Assembly: GCA_016711345.1 (NCBI GenBank)
Contig: JADJTD010000001.1
Location: 682,001 to 746,000 of the forward strand
Length of the DNA stretch: 64,000 bases
Origin: Chloracidobacterium sp.
GTDB taxonomy: Bacteria > Acidobacteriota > Blastocatellia > Pyrinomonadales > Pyrinomonadaceae
Direction: 5' to 3'
In this document: positions 23,906-30,987 of the stretch, piece by piece
Position numbering within the stretch: the first letter of the stretch is position 1
Layout of the letters: every line of letters starts with the position of its first letter
The notes under the pieces: generated by a model
Database searches by the model: none
What the model was told of the DNA's origin: nothing
The model's input: the letters and a program-made list of their open reading frames with translations, nothing else
Position numbers and translations under genes: made by a program

Positions 23906-24466
23906 TCATTCGTCGGACATTTCGGGTTCGGGCGGCGTGAAGGAACCGATGCAAGCGACTTCGGCTTGGACGTCGGTGAATTTCTTATCAACCAGATCTT
24001 CGCCCGCGAAGAATGCATCATTTGTGATCTCAAAAACGGCAAACGGCGGCGGGATAAATTCGTCCATGCGTTCGCGGGTTTCGAAATCAACCCTTGCGGT
24101 GTTCAAACCCCACAACGGCCCAAGATGAACGTCAAAGGCAAACGGCACGCGGTCGAACTCGTGAAAGTAACGGTTCTTGCGTATTTCCCTGCCCTCGAAA
24201 TGTTCAAATACCGCATATTCGGCTTCGTTCAGATGGATCTCGGCTAGTTTGCTCACAGAGTATTCGCCTTCGACCGACGGGAAACGCTGCTGCAGCATTC
24301 GCGTCCAGGTATTCGAGTACGGATCACGGATCGACCGCAGCCGTAATCGCGTATTTTCTATGTAGTTATCGAAAAGCTGAAGATGGCTGCTGGCACGCGT
24401 TAAGGGCTCGGGCAGACGCTCGATCAAAAACAGTCGGTGCAGTTCCGTTTGCGCTGGTTTACTCAT
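23906..24466 (-). CDS. CYTH-domain-like protein
   Basis: This 186-residue cytosolic protein has an N-terminal IERLPEPL start, then DNYIENTRLRLRSIRD with alternating basic residues, and later EFEGREIRKNRYF-like and FDVHLGPLWGLNTARVDFE strands. Charged residues alternate along strands as in the triphosphate tunnel of CYTH/ThiT proteins (adenylate cyclase class IV, thiamine triphosphatase, inorganic triphosphatase). The classic ExExK start appears only as IERLP, so a phosphate-processing activity is likely but not certain. It starts 58 bp from the divergent lipoprotein gene. Its end is followed by the surface-protein upstream region. Confidence 0.65.
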   Translation of the reverse strand: MSKPAQTELHRLFLIERLPEPLTRASSHLQLFDNYIENTRLRLRSIRDPYSNTWTRMLQQRFPSVEGEYSVSKLAEIHLNEAEYAVFEHFEGREIRKNRYFHEFDRVPFAFDVHLGPLWGLNTARVDFETRERMDEFIPPPFAVFEITNDAFFAGEDLVDKKFTDVQAEVACIGSFTPPEPEMSDE

Positions 24467-24524
24467 TTTGTGTAAATTTATTATACTCTTGAATTCTAAT
24501 CTTTTAGGAGTATAGTCACCTTAT

Positions 24525-25070
24525 ATGAGATCACAAGTAATCATCTGTTTTGCAGTTGCTATGTTTGCTGTTGCTATGTCAGCTTGCGGCGGCTCGCCAC
24601 CTGCGAATTCCGGCAAGAACACAAACACAGTGAGCGTGAATACAAACACGACTTCAAACAGCCCACTCGACACCAAAAAGAATGAGCCTGAGGCAGTTAC
24701 AAACAACGCTCCGACTCTGACGCCCGTATTTAAATCGTTTTGCGAGGCATGGTCAAAGAATGATGAGGCCGCGCTTAGAAAAATCTATTCACAGGACACG
24801 ATCAAGTTTTTTGAAGCCCAGATGAAGGCCGACAAGGCAAAGAATTTGCTGAAATATTTAGAGGCCACAGATAAGGTTTCAGGAACGCCGTGCAATGTAA
24901 CGAACGAAAAGATCGACGGCGACAAAGCGGTTGCCACAATTCATTCAGACAAATACCCGCGTGGTATTCAGGTCGTTTTCGTCAAAGAGAGCGGCGAATG
25001 GAAAATGACCAACAAAAGCCCAGCAATCGATAGTATGAAATCGACCGCTAACGCAAATACCACAAAATAG
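24525..25070 (+). CDS. Lipoprotein with NTF2-like (DUF4878-type) fold
   Basis: This 181-residue protein has a lipoprotein signal peptide ending in the lipobox MSAC, so Cys21 would be lipidated. An Asn/Thr-rich flexible stretch (25-60) follows. The remaining domain (about 65-165) has PVFKSFCEAWSKNDEAALRKIYSQDTIKFF, typical of the NTF2-like or DUF4878 family in which a small helical lead is followed by a curved sheet. It ends with VVFVKESGEWKMTN, the usual final strands. It is probably anchored in the outer or inner membrane. The binding target is unknown. It converges with the acyl-CoA dehydrogenase gene, one base apart. Confidence 0.7.
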   Translation: MRSQVIICFAVAMFAVAMSACGGSPPANSGKNTNTVSVNTNTTSNSPLDTKKNEPEAVTNNAPTLTPVFKSFCEAWSKNDEAALRKIYSQDTIKFFEAQMKADKAKNLLKYLEATDKVSGTPCNVTNEKIDGDKAVATIHSDKYPRGIQVVFVKESGEWKMTNKSPAIDSMKSTANANTTK

Positions 25071-25071
25071 A

Positions 25072-26295
25072 TTAGGCCGAGGCTTTACTATCACCTTGTT
25101 TGTATGGCGGCAGCGTGACGCGGGCCGCCTTTTCCTTTTTAAGCCCCAACGCCCAATCTGCCTGCATCAGCGTGTGAATATCACGCGTTCCTTCGTAAAT
25201 AACTGCTGCTTTGCAATTGCGTAAATAACGCTCGACCGGATAGTCGTTGGTGTAGCCGTTCGCCCCATGAATCTCGATCGCCATTGAGGCGGCTGTTTCA
25301 CTTCGGACCGTCGCCTGCCACTTAGCAAGACTCGCGGCTCGTGCTGAAGGCAACCCTTCATTTTTCAGGTAGCCCGTCTTTAACCACAGCAAATGCGACA
25401 TTTGATAATCGGCTTCCATATTGGCGATCTTCTGTTTTACAAGCTGAAAGTTAGCGATCGGCTGGCCCTGAACTTCACGAGTGTTCGCATAAGCGACCGA
25501 CGCATCGCGAGCCGCACGGATAACGCCCGTAGCTCCCGAAGCCACTGTATAACGGCCGTTCTCGAGGCTGAACATAGCGATCTTAAATCCTTCGCCTTCC
25601 TGCCCGAGCATATTCTCTTTCGGCACGCGAACATCCTGCAGCGAGAAGTAACCTGTGTTGCCAGCACGAATACCAAGTTTGCCGTGAAGCGTGCCACTAG
25701 AAAAACCGGGCATTGTGCGCTCGACAATAAAACAGCTTAAGCCTGAATGGTCACGAACCTTTTGCTTTTCCTGATCGGTCCAGCAGAAAAACAGAAAATG
25801 ATCCGCAACATCGCCAAGCGATATCCACATTTTTTCGCCGTTCAAAATCCAATCGTCGCCATCACGCTTCGCATATGAACGCATGCCGATAACGTCGCTG
25901 CCTGCGTTAGGCTCGGTCAATCCAAATGTCGCCAGCTTTTCGCCTTTTGCTTGCGGAACGAGATAGTGTTGTTTCTGTTCCTCAGTTCCCCAGCTATAAA
26001 CACTCAGGCTGTTCAACCCGACGTGAACGGACATCGCGACCCGCAAAAATGTGTCGCAAGTTTCAAGTTCCTCACACACAAGACCGAGCGAAATATAGTC
26101 AAATCCCGCTCCGCCATATTGCTCAGGAATACAAACGCCCATCAGACCAAGATCAGCCATCTTGTCAAAAACGGAGCGTTCAAAATGCGACTTTTCGTCC
26201 CATTCTTTGATGTAAGGTGCGACTTCGCCCGCACAAAATTCACGGACGGTCTGCTGCAAAGCGACATGTTCTTCGGTCAGTTCAAATTCGATCAC
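25072..26295 (-). CDS. Acyl-CoA dehydrogenase
   Basis: This 407-residue FAD-dependent enzyme has the standard family layout: an N-terminal helical domain, a central beta-domain with the FAD motif GLTEPNAGSD (125-134) and WISLGD, and a C-terminal helical domain. The catalytic base is E368 in VIYEGTRDIH. The pattern GYTNDYPVERYLRN precedes it, as in short/medium-chain or branched-chain members. It would transfer electrons to ETF in fatty-acid or amino-acid breakdown. The chain-length specificity cannot be decided from motifs. The gene is monocistronic, divergent from moeA. Confidence 0.93.
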   Translation of the reverse strand: MIEFELTEEHVALQQTVREFCAGEVAPYIKEWDEKSHFERSVFDKMADLGLMGVCIPEQYGGAGFDYISLGLVCEELETCDTFLRVAMSVHVGLNSLSVYSWGTEEQKQHYLVPQAKGEKLATFGLTEPNAGSDVIGMRSYAKRDGDDWILNGEKMWISLGDVADHFLFFCWTDQEKQKVRDHSGLSCFIVERTMPGFSSGTLHGKLGIRAGNTGYFSLQDVRVPKENMLGQEGEGFKIAMFSLENGRYTVASGATGVIRAARDASVAYANTREVQGQPIANFQLVKQKIANMEADYQMSHLLWLKTGYLKNEGLPSARAASLAKWQATVRSETAASMAIEIHGANGYTNDYPVERYLRNCKAAVIYEGTRDIHTLMQADWALGLKKEKAARVTLPPYKQGDSKASA

Positions 26296-26395
26296 GGTTT
26301 GTAATTTTCCTCTCTAAAAATTAGTTATGATAAGATTCGGACGTAAATGCAAAACAGAATTCTAGCATTTCGCGGCTTTTAGTGCTAAAAGGGCG

Positions 26396-27607
26396 ATGAT
26401 TTTGAATCTAATGATTGATATTTCAAAAGCTACTAAGCTGGTCGACCTCGAGACCGGTTCCATTGGAGCCGAACGCATCGACCTCGCGGCGTCAGTTGGC
26501 CGGATCTTGAGCGAAGACATCATCGCCGACACCGATCTGCCGCCATTTGACCGGTCGCAGATGGACGGTTTTGCGGTTGTCGCCGTTGACACAAAAAATG
26601 CGCCTGTAGCGCTCAAAATAGTCGGCGAATCAGCCGCCGGACGAGGCTGGCACAAAACGACGAAACGCGGCCAGGCAGTTAGGATCATGACTGGTGCTCC
26701 CGTTCCAATGGGCGCCGACGCGGTGCAAAAAATCGAACTCACGAGTGAGACAAAAAATGGAATTGTCACGATAAATGAACCTACGGAAAAAGGCCGGTTT
26801 ATTGTCCGCAAAGCGAGCGAGATCAAGAAAGGTTCCCATATTCTCAAATCAGGCGAGGTCATTAACGAAAACATGATCGCCACGCTCGCCGCATTCGGTT
26901 ACGCAAAGATCAAGGTCTCAAAACGGCCAAGAGTCGCAATCCTCGGAACAGGCAGCGAGATCGTTGAAATTTCAAAAAAGCCGGGACGCGACCAGATACG
27001 CAATTCAAATTCGGTGATGCTGGATGTTCTAGCTCGAAAATTCGGAGCGGCAACAATGATCTTTCCGATCTCAAAAGACGAGATCTCAAATCTCAAATCT
27101 CAAATCTCAAATGCGGCGAAGAACACCGAAATTCTTGTGATAACTGGCGGCGTGTCCGTTGGAAAATATGACCTAACGAAAACCGTCTTACTCGAACTCG
27201 GCGCCGAGATCTTTTTTGACAAAGTGCGACTTAAACCCGGCAAACCTGCGGTTTTTGCGAGGCTTGGCAAGACACTAGTTTTCGGCCTGCCAGGGAATCC
27301 CGTCTCGGCGGCAGTGACCTTTCATCTTTTTGTCCGCAAAGCTATCCTTAAAATGCAGGGAGCATCTACAACTGACATGCAAAAAGGCTTTGCGATTCTC
27401 GGGGCTGATGCAAGGTCCGCACGCGAGCGTGACACATATCTGCCGTCGCGTTTAGAAACAAATAAATTGGGCCAGTTGGTCGCTCATCCGTTAAAATGGC
27501 AAGGGTCGTCGGATTTTATTGGATACGCGCGGGCCGATTCGATGATCTTTGTTCCGCGCGGCAAACAGTTGGCGAAAGGCGCTGTCGCCGAAATAGTTTT
27601 CTTATGA
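26396..27607 (+). CDS. moeA: Molybdopterin molybdotransferase
   Basis: MoeA inserts molybdate into adenylylated molybdopterin in molybdenum cofactor synthesis. The 403-residue sequence has DLPPFDRSQMDGFAV (domain I), TGAPVPMGADAVQ, LGTGSEIVE, ITGGVSVGKYDL and FGLPGNPVSAAVTF, all in the family order. It overlaps moaC by four bases (ATGA at 27604-27607). A 28-bp run of the 7-mer TCTCAAA lies inside the gene and codes for residues about 230-239 (ISNLKSQISN), extending a surface loop. The start may be ATG 26411, since ATG 26396 has the ribosome-like AAAGGG only 2 bases away. Confidence 0.94.
   Translation: MILNLMIDISKATKLVDLETGSIGAERIDLAASVGRILSEDIIADTDLPPFDRSQMDGFAVVAVDTKNAPVALKIVGESAAGRGWHKTTKRGQAVRIMTGAPVPMGADAVQKIELTSETKNGIVTINEPTEKGRFIVRKASEIKKGSHILKSGEVINENMIATLAAFGYAKIKVSKRPRVAILGTGSEIVEISKKPGRDQIRNSNSVMLDVLARKFGAATMIFPISKDEISNLKSQISNAAKNTEILVITGGVSVGKYDLTKTVLLELGAEIFFDKVRLKPGKPAVFARLGKTLVFGLPGNPVSAAVTFHLFVRKAILKMQGASTTDMQKGFAILGADARSARERDTYLPSRLETNKLGQLVAHPLKWQGSSDFIGYARADSMIFVPRGKQLAKGAVAEIVFL
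27084..27111 (+). repeat. Heptanucleotide microsatellite in moeA (TCTCAAA x4)
   Basis: Four perfect TCTCAAA copies (28 bp) occupy the coding sequence. One copy gained or lost would shift the frame, so the array could act as a mutational switch. The related AATCTGAAATTT stretch occurs upstream of gatC at 47404-47445. Confidence 0.8.
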
Positions 27608-28074
27608 ATGATCTGTCGCATTTTGACGAAGCAGGAAAAATAAAAATGGTTGATGTTTCCGGTAAGGAAATAACGGCAAGGCGAGCCGTCGCGTCCGGAA
27701 AAGTTCTTCTCTCACTCGCAACTCTCGAAACCCTCCAAACTCAACAAACTCCGAAAGGTGATCCGCTTGAGATCGCACGCATCGCCGGGATAATGGCCGC
27801 GAAGAAAACCTCGGAGCTTATTCCTCTCTGCCATCAGATCAATCTGTCGAAGGTGAACGTCACCGCCGAATTTCGCGACTATGGCGTATATCTTGAGGCC
27901 GAAGCCATCACCAACGCCCAAACCGGCGTCGAAATGGAGGCATTGACAGCAGTTTCGGTCGCCGCACTCACGATCTACGATATGTGCAAAGCTGTGCAAA
28001 AAGACATCGTGATCTCTGACGTGAAACTAGAATCAAAGACTGGCGGCAAAGCAGACTTCGAGCGTATGAAATAG
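27604..28074 (+). CDS. moaC: Cyclic pyranopterin monophosphate synthase
   Basis: MoaC acts with MoaA to form cyclic pyranopterin monophosphate, the first committed step of molybdenum cofactor synthesis. ATG 27604 overlaps the moeA stop, giving 156 residues, the usual size. Motifs include [38 protein letters not shown], and [20 protein letters not shown](C)K, plus a final KTGGKADF. Tight coupling with moeA argues for one transcript. moaA is not in the window. Confidence 0.95.
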   Translation: MNDLSHFDEAGKIKMVDVSGKEITARRAVASGKVLLSLATLETLQTQQTPKGDPLEIARIAGIMAAKKTSELIPLCHQINLSKVNVTAEFRDYGVYLEAEAITNAQTGVEMEALTAVSVAALTIYDMCKAVQKDIVISDVKLESKTGGKADFERMK

Positions 28075-28077
28075 GGT

Positions 28078-28153
28078 GCGAAAGCCCGCACGTAAGTAAG
28101 GGCGGAACACGCAAATTGAATGTATCGCCCTTACTAACGTGCTGGCTTCTGCA
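28078..28153. repeat. Dispersed palindromic repeat, full-length copy
   Basis: GTGCGAAAGCCCGCACGTAA plus GTAAGGGCGGAACACGC and the right arm TGTATCGCCCTTACTAACGT plus GCTGGCTTCTGC form a palindrome of about 75 bp with a short AT-rich centre. It sits 4 bp after the moaC stop and may act as its 3' hairpin. Related copies are at 12490, 14604, 19166, 31792, 46650, 56609 and 63115. Confidence 0.8.
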
Positions 28154-28214
28154 TTATCCGAACTTTCGCCTACAATAGACGTATTCGCTTGTAGGAATTA
28201 GGAGTTATCAAATT

Positions 28215-29000
28215 ATGAGATACAAGCTAGCCGCAGATGCCAAACCGCAGGTCACGCTTTTGCTCTCAGCGACGGGAGTCAGTGTCGCGTTATGGTTCGT
28301 CGCTTGGTATATGCCGGTTGTCGGATATATCGTTTATCCGCTTCAGCTTTTTGCGACATTCATTCACGAGAGCAGTCACGCGTTGATGACCCTTGTCACG
28401 GGCAACCACGTAATGAGCCTCACCGTCTCGCCTGATACAAGCGGCATGGTCTGGTCGCAGGCTCCGTGGTTCTCATCAATGCTCATCTCAAGCTCCGGTT
28501 ATCTCGGAGCGACAGCGTTCGGCACACTGCTGCTCATCTGGATGCGGTTTGGTTATTCTTCGCGTGCTGCTTTGTATTTTTCATCAGGCCTCGTCGGTGT
28601 GATGACGATCGTCTTTGGTTTCCTTGCACCATTTTGGCATTTGCTCGCAAACGTCACATTCGGCAGCGTCGTATTTACTGTGTTCTCAGGTGCAGTGCTT
28701 TCCGCCGGTCTTTTCGCCATAGCCAAATTCGCAAATGCCAAGTGGGTAAACTTCGCACTCGCATTTCTCGCGGTTCAATGTCTGCTCAACGCTTTCTTCA
28801 GCCTTAAAGACCTCTTCTTCATCTCTGCCGCCGGCTCACAGCCTACCGACGCCGCAAACATGGCCGCCGCGACCGGAATTCCTGCACTTCTTTGGGTTGT
28901 TGTTTGGATCGTAATTTCGATCGTGATGATTTCGCTCGGTTTGCGTATGTATGCGGTCGGAAAAGGTACCGTGTCGGGCGATTCAGTTTTTGAGGATTAA
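28215..29000 (+). CDS. M50B-like membrane metallopeptidase
   Basis: This 261-residue polytopic membrane protein (about six hydrophobic helices) has the zinc-binding HExxH as H51-E52-S53-S54-H55 within a membrane segment, followed by A-x2-T in HALMTLVTG. A further part reads VSPDTSGMVWSQAPWF. This is the arrangement of the M50B-like peptidases (site-2-protease relatives, and the stand-alone DUF-type members in Actinobacteria and Acidobacteria). No PDZ domain is present. The third ligand, usually in an NPDG motif, cannot be pointed out. The substrate is unknown. Confidence 0.72.
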   Translation: MRYKLAADAKPQVTLLLSATGVSVALWFVAWYMPVVGYIVYPLQLFATFIHESSHALMTLVTGNHVMSLTVSPDTSGMVWSQAPWFSSMLISSSGYLGATAFGTLLLIWMRFGYSSRAALYFSSGLVGVMTIVFGFLAPFWHLLANVTFGSVVFTVFSGAVLSAGLFAIAKFANAKWVNFALAFLAVQCLLNAFFSLKDLFFISAAGSQPTDAANMAAATGIPALLWVVVWIVISIVMISLGLRMYAVGKGTVSGDSVFED

Positions 29001-29006
29001 TTTTTG

Positions 29007-29067
29007 ACGCAAAGATATTAGATTGATCTAAGGCTTTTATTTTTCAAATAACTTTGCGTCTTTGCGT
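29007..29067. repeat. ACGCAAAGA inverted repeat
   Basis: ACGCAAAGA (29007-29015) and TCTTTGCGT (29059-29067) form an inverted pair. The right side, AACTTTGCGTCTTTGCGTT, is the widespread ACGCAAAG simple-repeat type. It lies between two plus-strand genes and may be a weak terminator or a spacer repeat. Confidence 0.5.
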
Positions 29068-29085
29068 TAAATAATTCTGTTTAAG

Positions 29086-29850
29086 ATGAGATCAATTTAC
29101 ATATTCCTTCTGTTAATTTCTGCTGTGGCCTTTAGCTTTGCGCAGGTCAAAAAGCCTGCACCCGCCGCAGTCAAAATTCCATTTGAAAAATCTCTCCAAG
29201 CCGTTGTCGTCACAACAAAAGATTGGGACACTGCTACAGGCACTGCCGCAATCTTTGAACGCAAGAACGTCAAAAGCGATTGGAAGCAGGTCGGCGACAG
29301 TTTTCCTGTCGTGTTGGGCCGCAACGGCCTCGCTTGGGCGGAACTGCTCAATGGCGATCTCGATATGACGAAGATCAAGCAGGAAGGCGACGGCAACGCA
29401 CCCGCCGGAATGTTTCCGCTTGTCGCGTCGTTTGGCACGAGTACAAAGCCCAACGCCGTCGAGCTGCCCTACACCAAGCTCGACAACTTCACCGAATGTG
29501 TTGACGACACCAAATCGCAATTCTACAACCGCATCGTCAACCGGATGCAGGTCGGAAACTTCGACTGGAAAAGCTCTGAGAAAATGCTCGAAGTCGGCGA
29601 CGAATACGGCCTTGGCATATTCGTGGCGTATAACACTTACCCTGTCGAAAAAGGCCGCGGCTCGTGCATTTTTCTTCATGTTTGGAAGGACGCAACCACC
29701 GGCACATCTGGCTGCACCGCGATGGAACGCCGCAACCTCGAACGCATCGTCGGCTGGGCGTCATCAAAGAAGAATCCATATCTCGTCCAAATGCCGGCCG
29801 ATATTTACAAAAAACGGGAAAAAGCGTGGAAACTGCCAAAACTCAAATAA
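29086..29850 (+). CDS. Exported L,D-transpeptidase-like (YkuD fold) protein
   Basis: This 254-residue protein has a signal peptide (to about SFAQ). The rest fits a YkuD-type fold: an early strand [12 protein letters not shown], then [14 protein letters not shown], the catalytic H198 in SCIFLHVW and C210 in TGTSGCTAM, with S208 two residues before. These are the conserved HxnSxGC features of L,D-transpeptidases. It would cross-link or attach peptidoglycan peptides in the periplasm. It could also be a carboxypeptidase of the same fold. No LysM or lipid anchor is present. The following small ORF overlaps its end by 25 bases. Confidence 0.75.
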   Translation: MRSIYIFLLLISAVAFSFAQVKKPAPAAVKIPFEKSLQAVVVTTKDWDTATGTAAIFERKNVKSDWKQVGDSFPVVLGRNGLAWAELLNGDLDMTKIKQEGDGNAPAGMFPLVASFGTSTKPNAVELPYTKLDNFTECVDDTKSQFYNRIVNRMQVGNFDWKSSEKMLEVGDEYGLGIFVAYNTYPVEKGRGSCIFLHVWKDATTGTSGCTAMERRNLERIVGWASSKKNPYLVQMPADIYKKREKAWKLPKLK

Positions 29851-30098
29851 CACTCGCGTCGCTTGCAGTAGGCTCGCGGCTTTTGGTGCGTTCGCGGGTT
29901 GACTGGCGGTTCGCGGCGGTTTCTAAGGTTAGCGAGGGCCGCGTAGTCCTGACCGTCTGCTCGCCCACGGGCCGCACTTACCGCCTTCGCCGCGAAATGG
30001 ACGCCCGGATCCTGATGGAAGGCACGATCCCGATCCTTCCCTACGACAAAGCCGAAGACTGGCGTGACAATTTCAGCCGCTACGATCATCGTTGGTAA
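29826..30098 (+). CDS. Small uncharacterised protein overlapping the L,D-transpeptidase gene
   Basis: From GTG 29826 (GGGA about 7 bases upstream) the frame gives 90 residues: [52 protein letters not shown] and [18 protein letters not shown]. The pattern of strands and turns, including [13 protein letters not shown], looks like a small beta-barrel domain and is not a shadow of another gene. It overlaps the upstream stop by 25 bases, suggesting translational coupling. No family is recognised. Confidence 0.55.
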   Translation: METAKTQITLASLAVGSRLLVRSRVDWRFAAVSKVSEGRVVLTVCSPTGRTYRLRREMDARILMEGTIPILPYDKAEDWRDNFSRYDHRW

Positions 30099-30114
30099 GT
30101 AAAACGGAAGAGAA

Positions 30115-30225
30115 ATCCAAATTGCGCGGTAAGAATCTCAATTGCAAGACTGAAAATAACAATTGCGCGGCAAAAATACAAAAATCTGACTAAGAATTGC
30201 GATTGCGCCACAAAAAATCAAAAAC
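30115..30225. repeat. Degenerate AATTGCGCGG tandem repeats
   Basis: Units beginning with AATTGCGCGGTAAGAAT, AATTGCAAGACTGAAA and AATTGCGCGGCAAAAAT, then GCGATTGCGCCACAAAAA, recur at about 20-35-bp spacing in the intergenic region. It is a non-coding minisatellite with no known function. Confidence 0.55.
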
Positions 30226-30228
30226 GTC

Positions 30229-30258
30229 TTGATAATACCGAAATTGTTGTATTATCAA
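30229..30258 (+). promoter_or_regulatory. 10-bp inverted repeat upstream of the exported protein gene
   Basis: TTGATAATAC (30229-30238) and GTATTATCAA (30249-30258) are perfect reverse complements with a 10-base spacer. They end 41 bp before ATG 30300. No T-run follows, so an operator for a dimeric repressor or activator is more likely than a terminator. Confidence 0.45.
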
Positions 30259-30299
30259 CGACGTAACTATTAATCGACAGTTTGACCGTTCTGCAAGCC

Positions 30300-30893
30300 A
30301 TGTGGACACCGAATAAGATAGGAATCGCGATCTGTTTTGCCATTGTCATGCTTGGTATACAGGTAACGACTGCTCAAACCAAGGAACGACTTATCCCATT
30401 TCCTGAATGGTCGTTAGATTATACCGCGCACGAAGTTTCGCTTGAACTCATTGAGATTAAGATCGACGGCAAATCTATTACTTTAGACAGCTCATTCAAA
30501 GCTGATGAGAATTGGTTAAAGAACATTACGTTCCGAGTCAAAAACATTGGCACTAAACCGATCGTGTATTTCAGCATGGGGGGAGGCTTACTTAATTCGG
30601 TCAGCGAAGAACTTCCAATGTATGGACCTTTGGGCGCATCTTTCCGATATGGAATTGGGTGGACGTGGGGAAAGAGCTTCAAACCTAGTAAGAAACAGTA
30701 TAACGGTCCCGTCTTGAAAGTTGGGGAGATCGTCGAACTTTCTTACACCCATGTTGATGCTCTCACCCGCCGTGTACTTGCAAAAGAAGGAGAAGGCGCG
30801 TTTTGTAAGTTGAAATTCATGACGCCGGGGCTTCAATACGCTGACGGCAGCTCACCATTTTCCCCGCCCATGCGTTTTCGCAAGAATCCATAA
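30300..30893 (+). CDS. Exported protein of unknown function
   Basis: From ATG 30300 (MWTPNKIG) the protein is 197 residues; an in-frame TTG at 30282 is less likely. A signal peptide ends near VTTAQT. The mature part has beta-rich sequence with VSLELIEIKIDGKS, WLKNITFRVKNIGTKPIVY and PVLKVGEIVELSYTHVDALTRR, which resembles an immunoglobulin-like or DUF-type exported domain common in Acidobacteriota. No catalytic motif is seen. The operator-like repeat upstream suggests independent regulation. Confidence 0.6.
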   Translation: MWTPNKIGIAICFAIVMLGIQVTTAQTKERLIPFPEWSLDYTAHEVSLELIEIKIDGKSITLDSSFKADENWLKNITFRVKNIGTKPIVYFSMGGGLLNSVSEELPMYGPLGASFRYGIGWTWGKSFKPSKKQYNGPVLKVGEIVELSYTHVDALTRRVLAKEGEGAFCKLKFMTPGLQYADGSSPFSPPMRFRKNP

Positions 30894-30987
30894 TCGGTCA
30901 AACAAAATAGCCTAGAAACACAACCTTTGTCCGTCTAAATTCGATTTGGTAAAATACTCTATTGCGCTACGCACGCAAATCTTGTCT

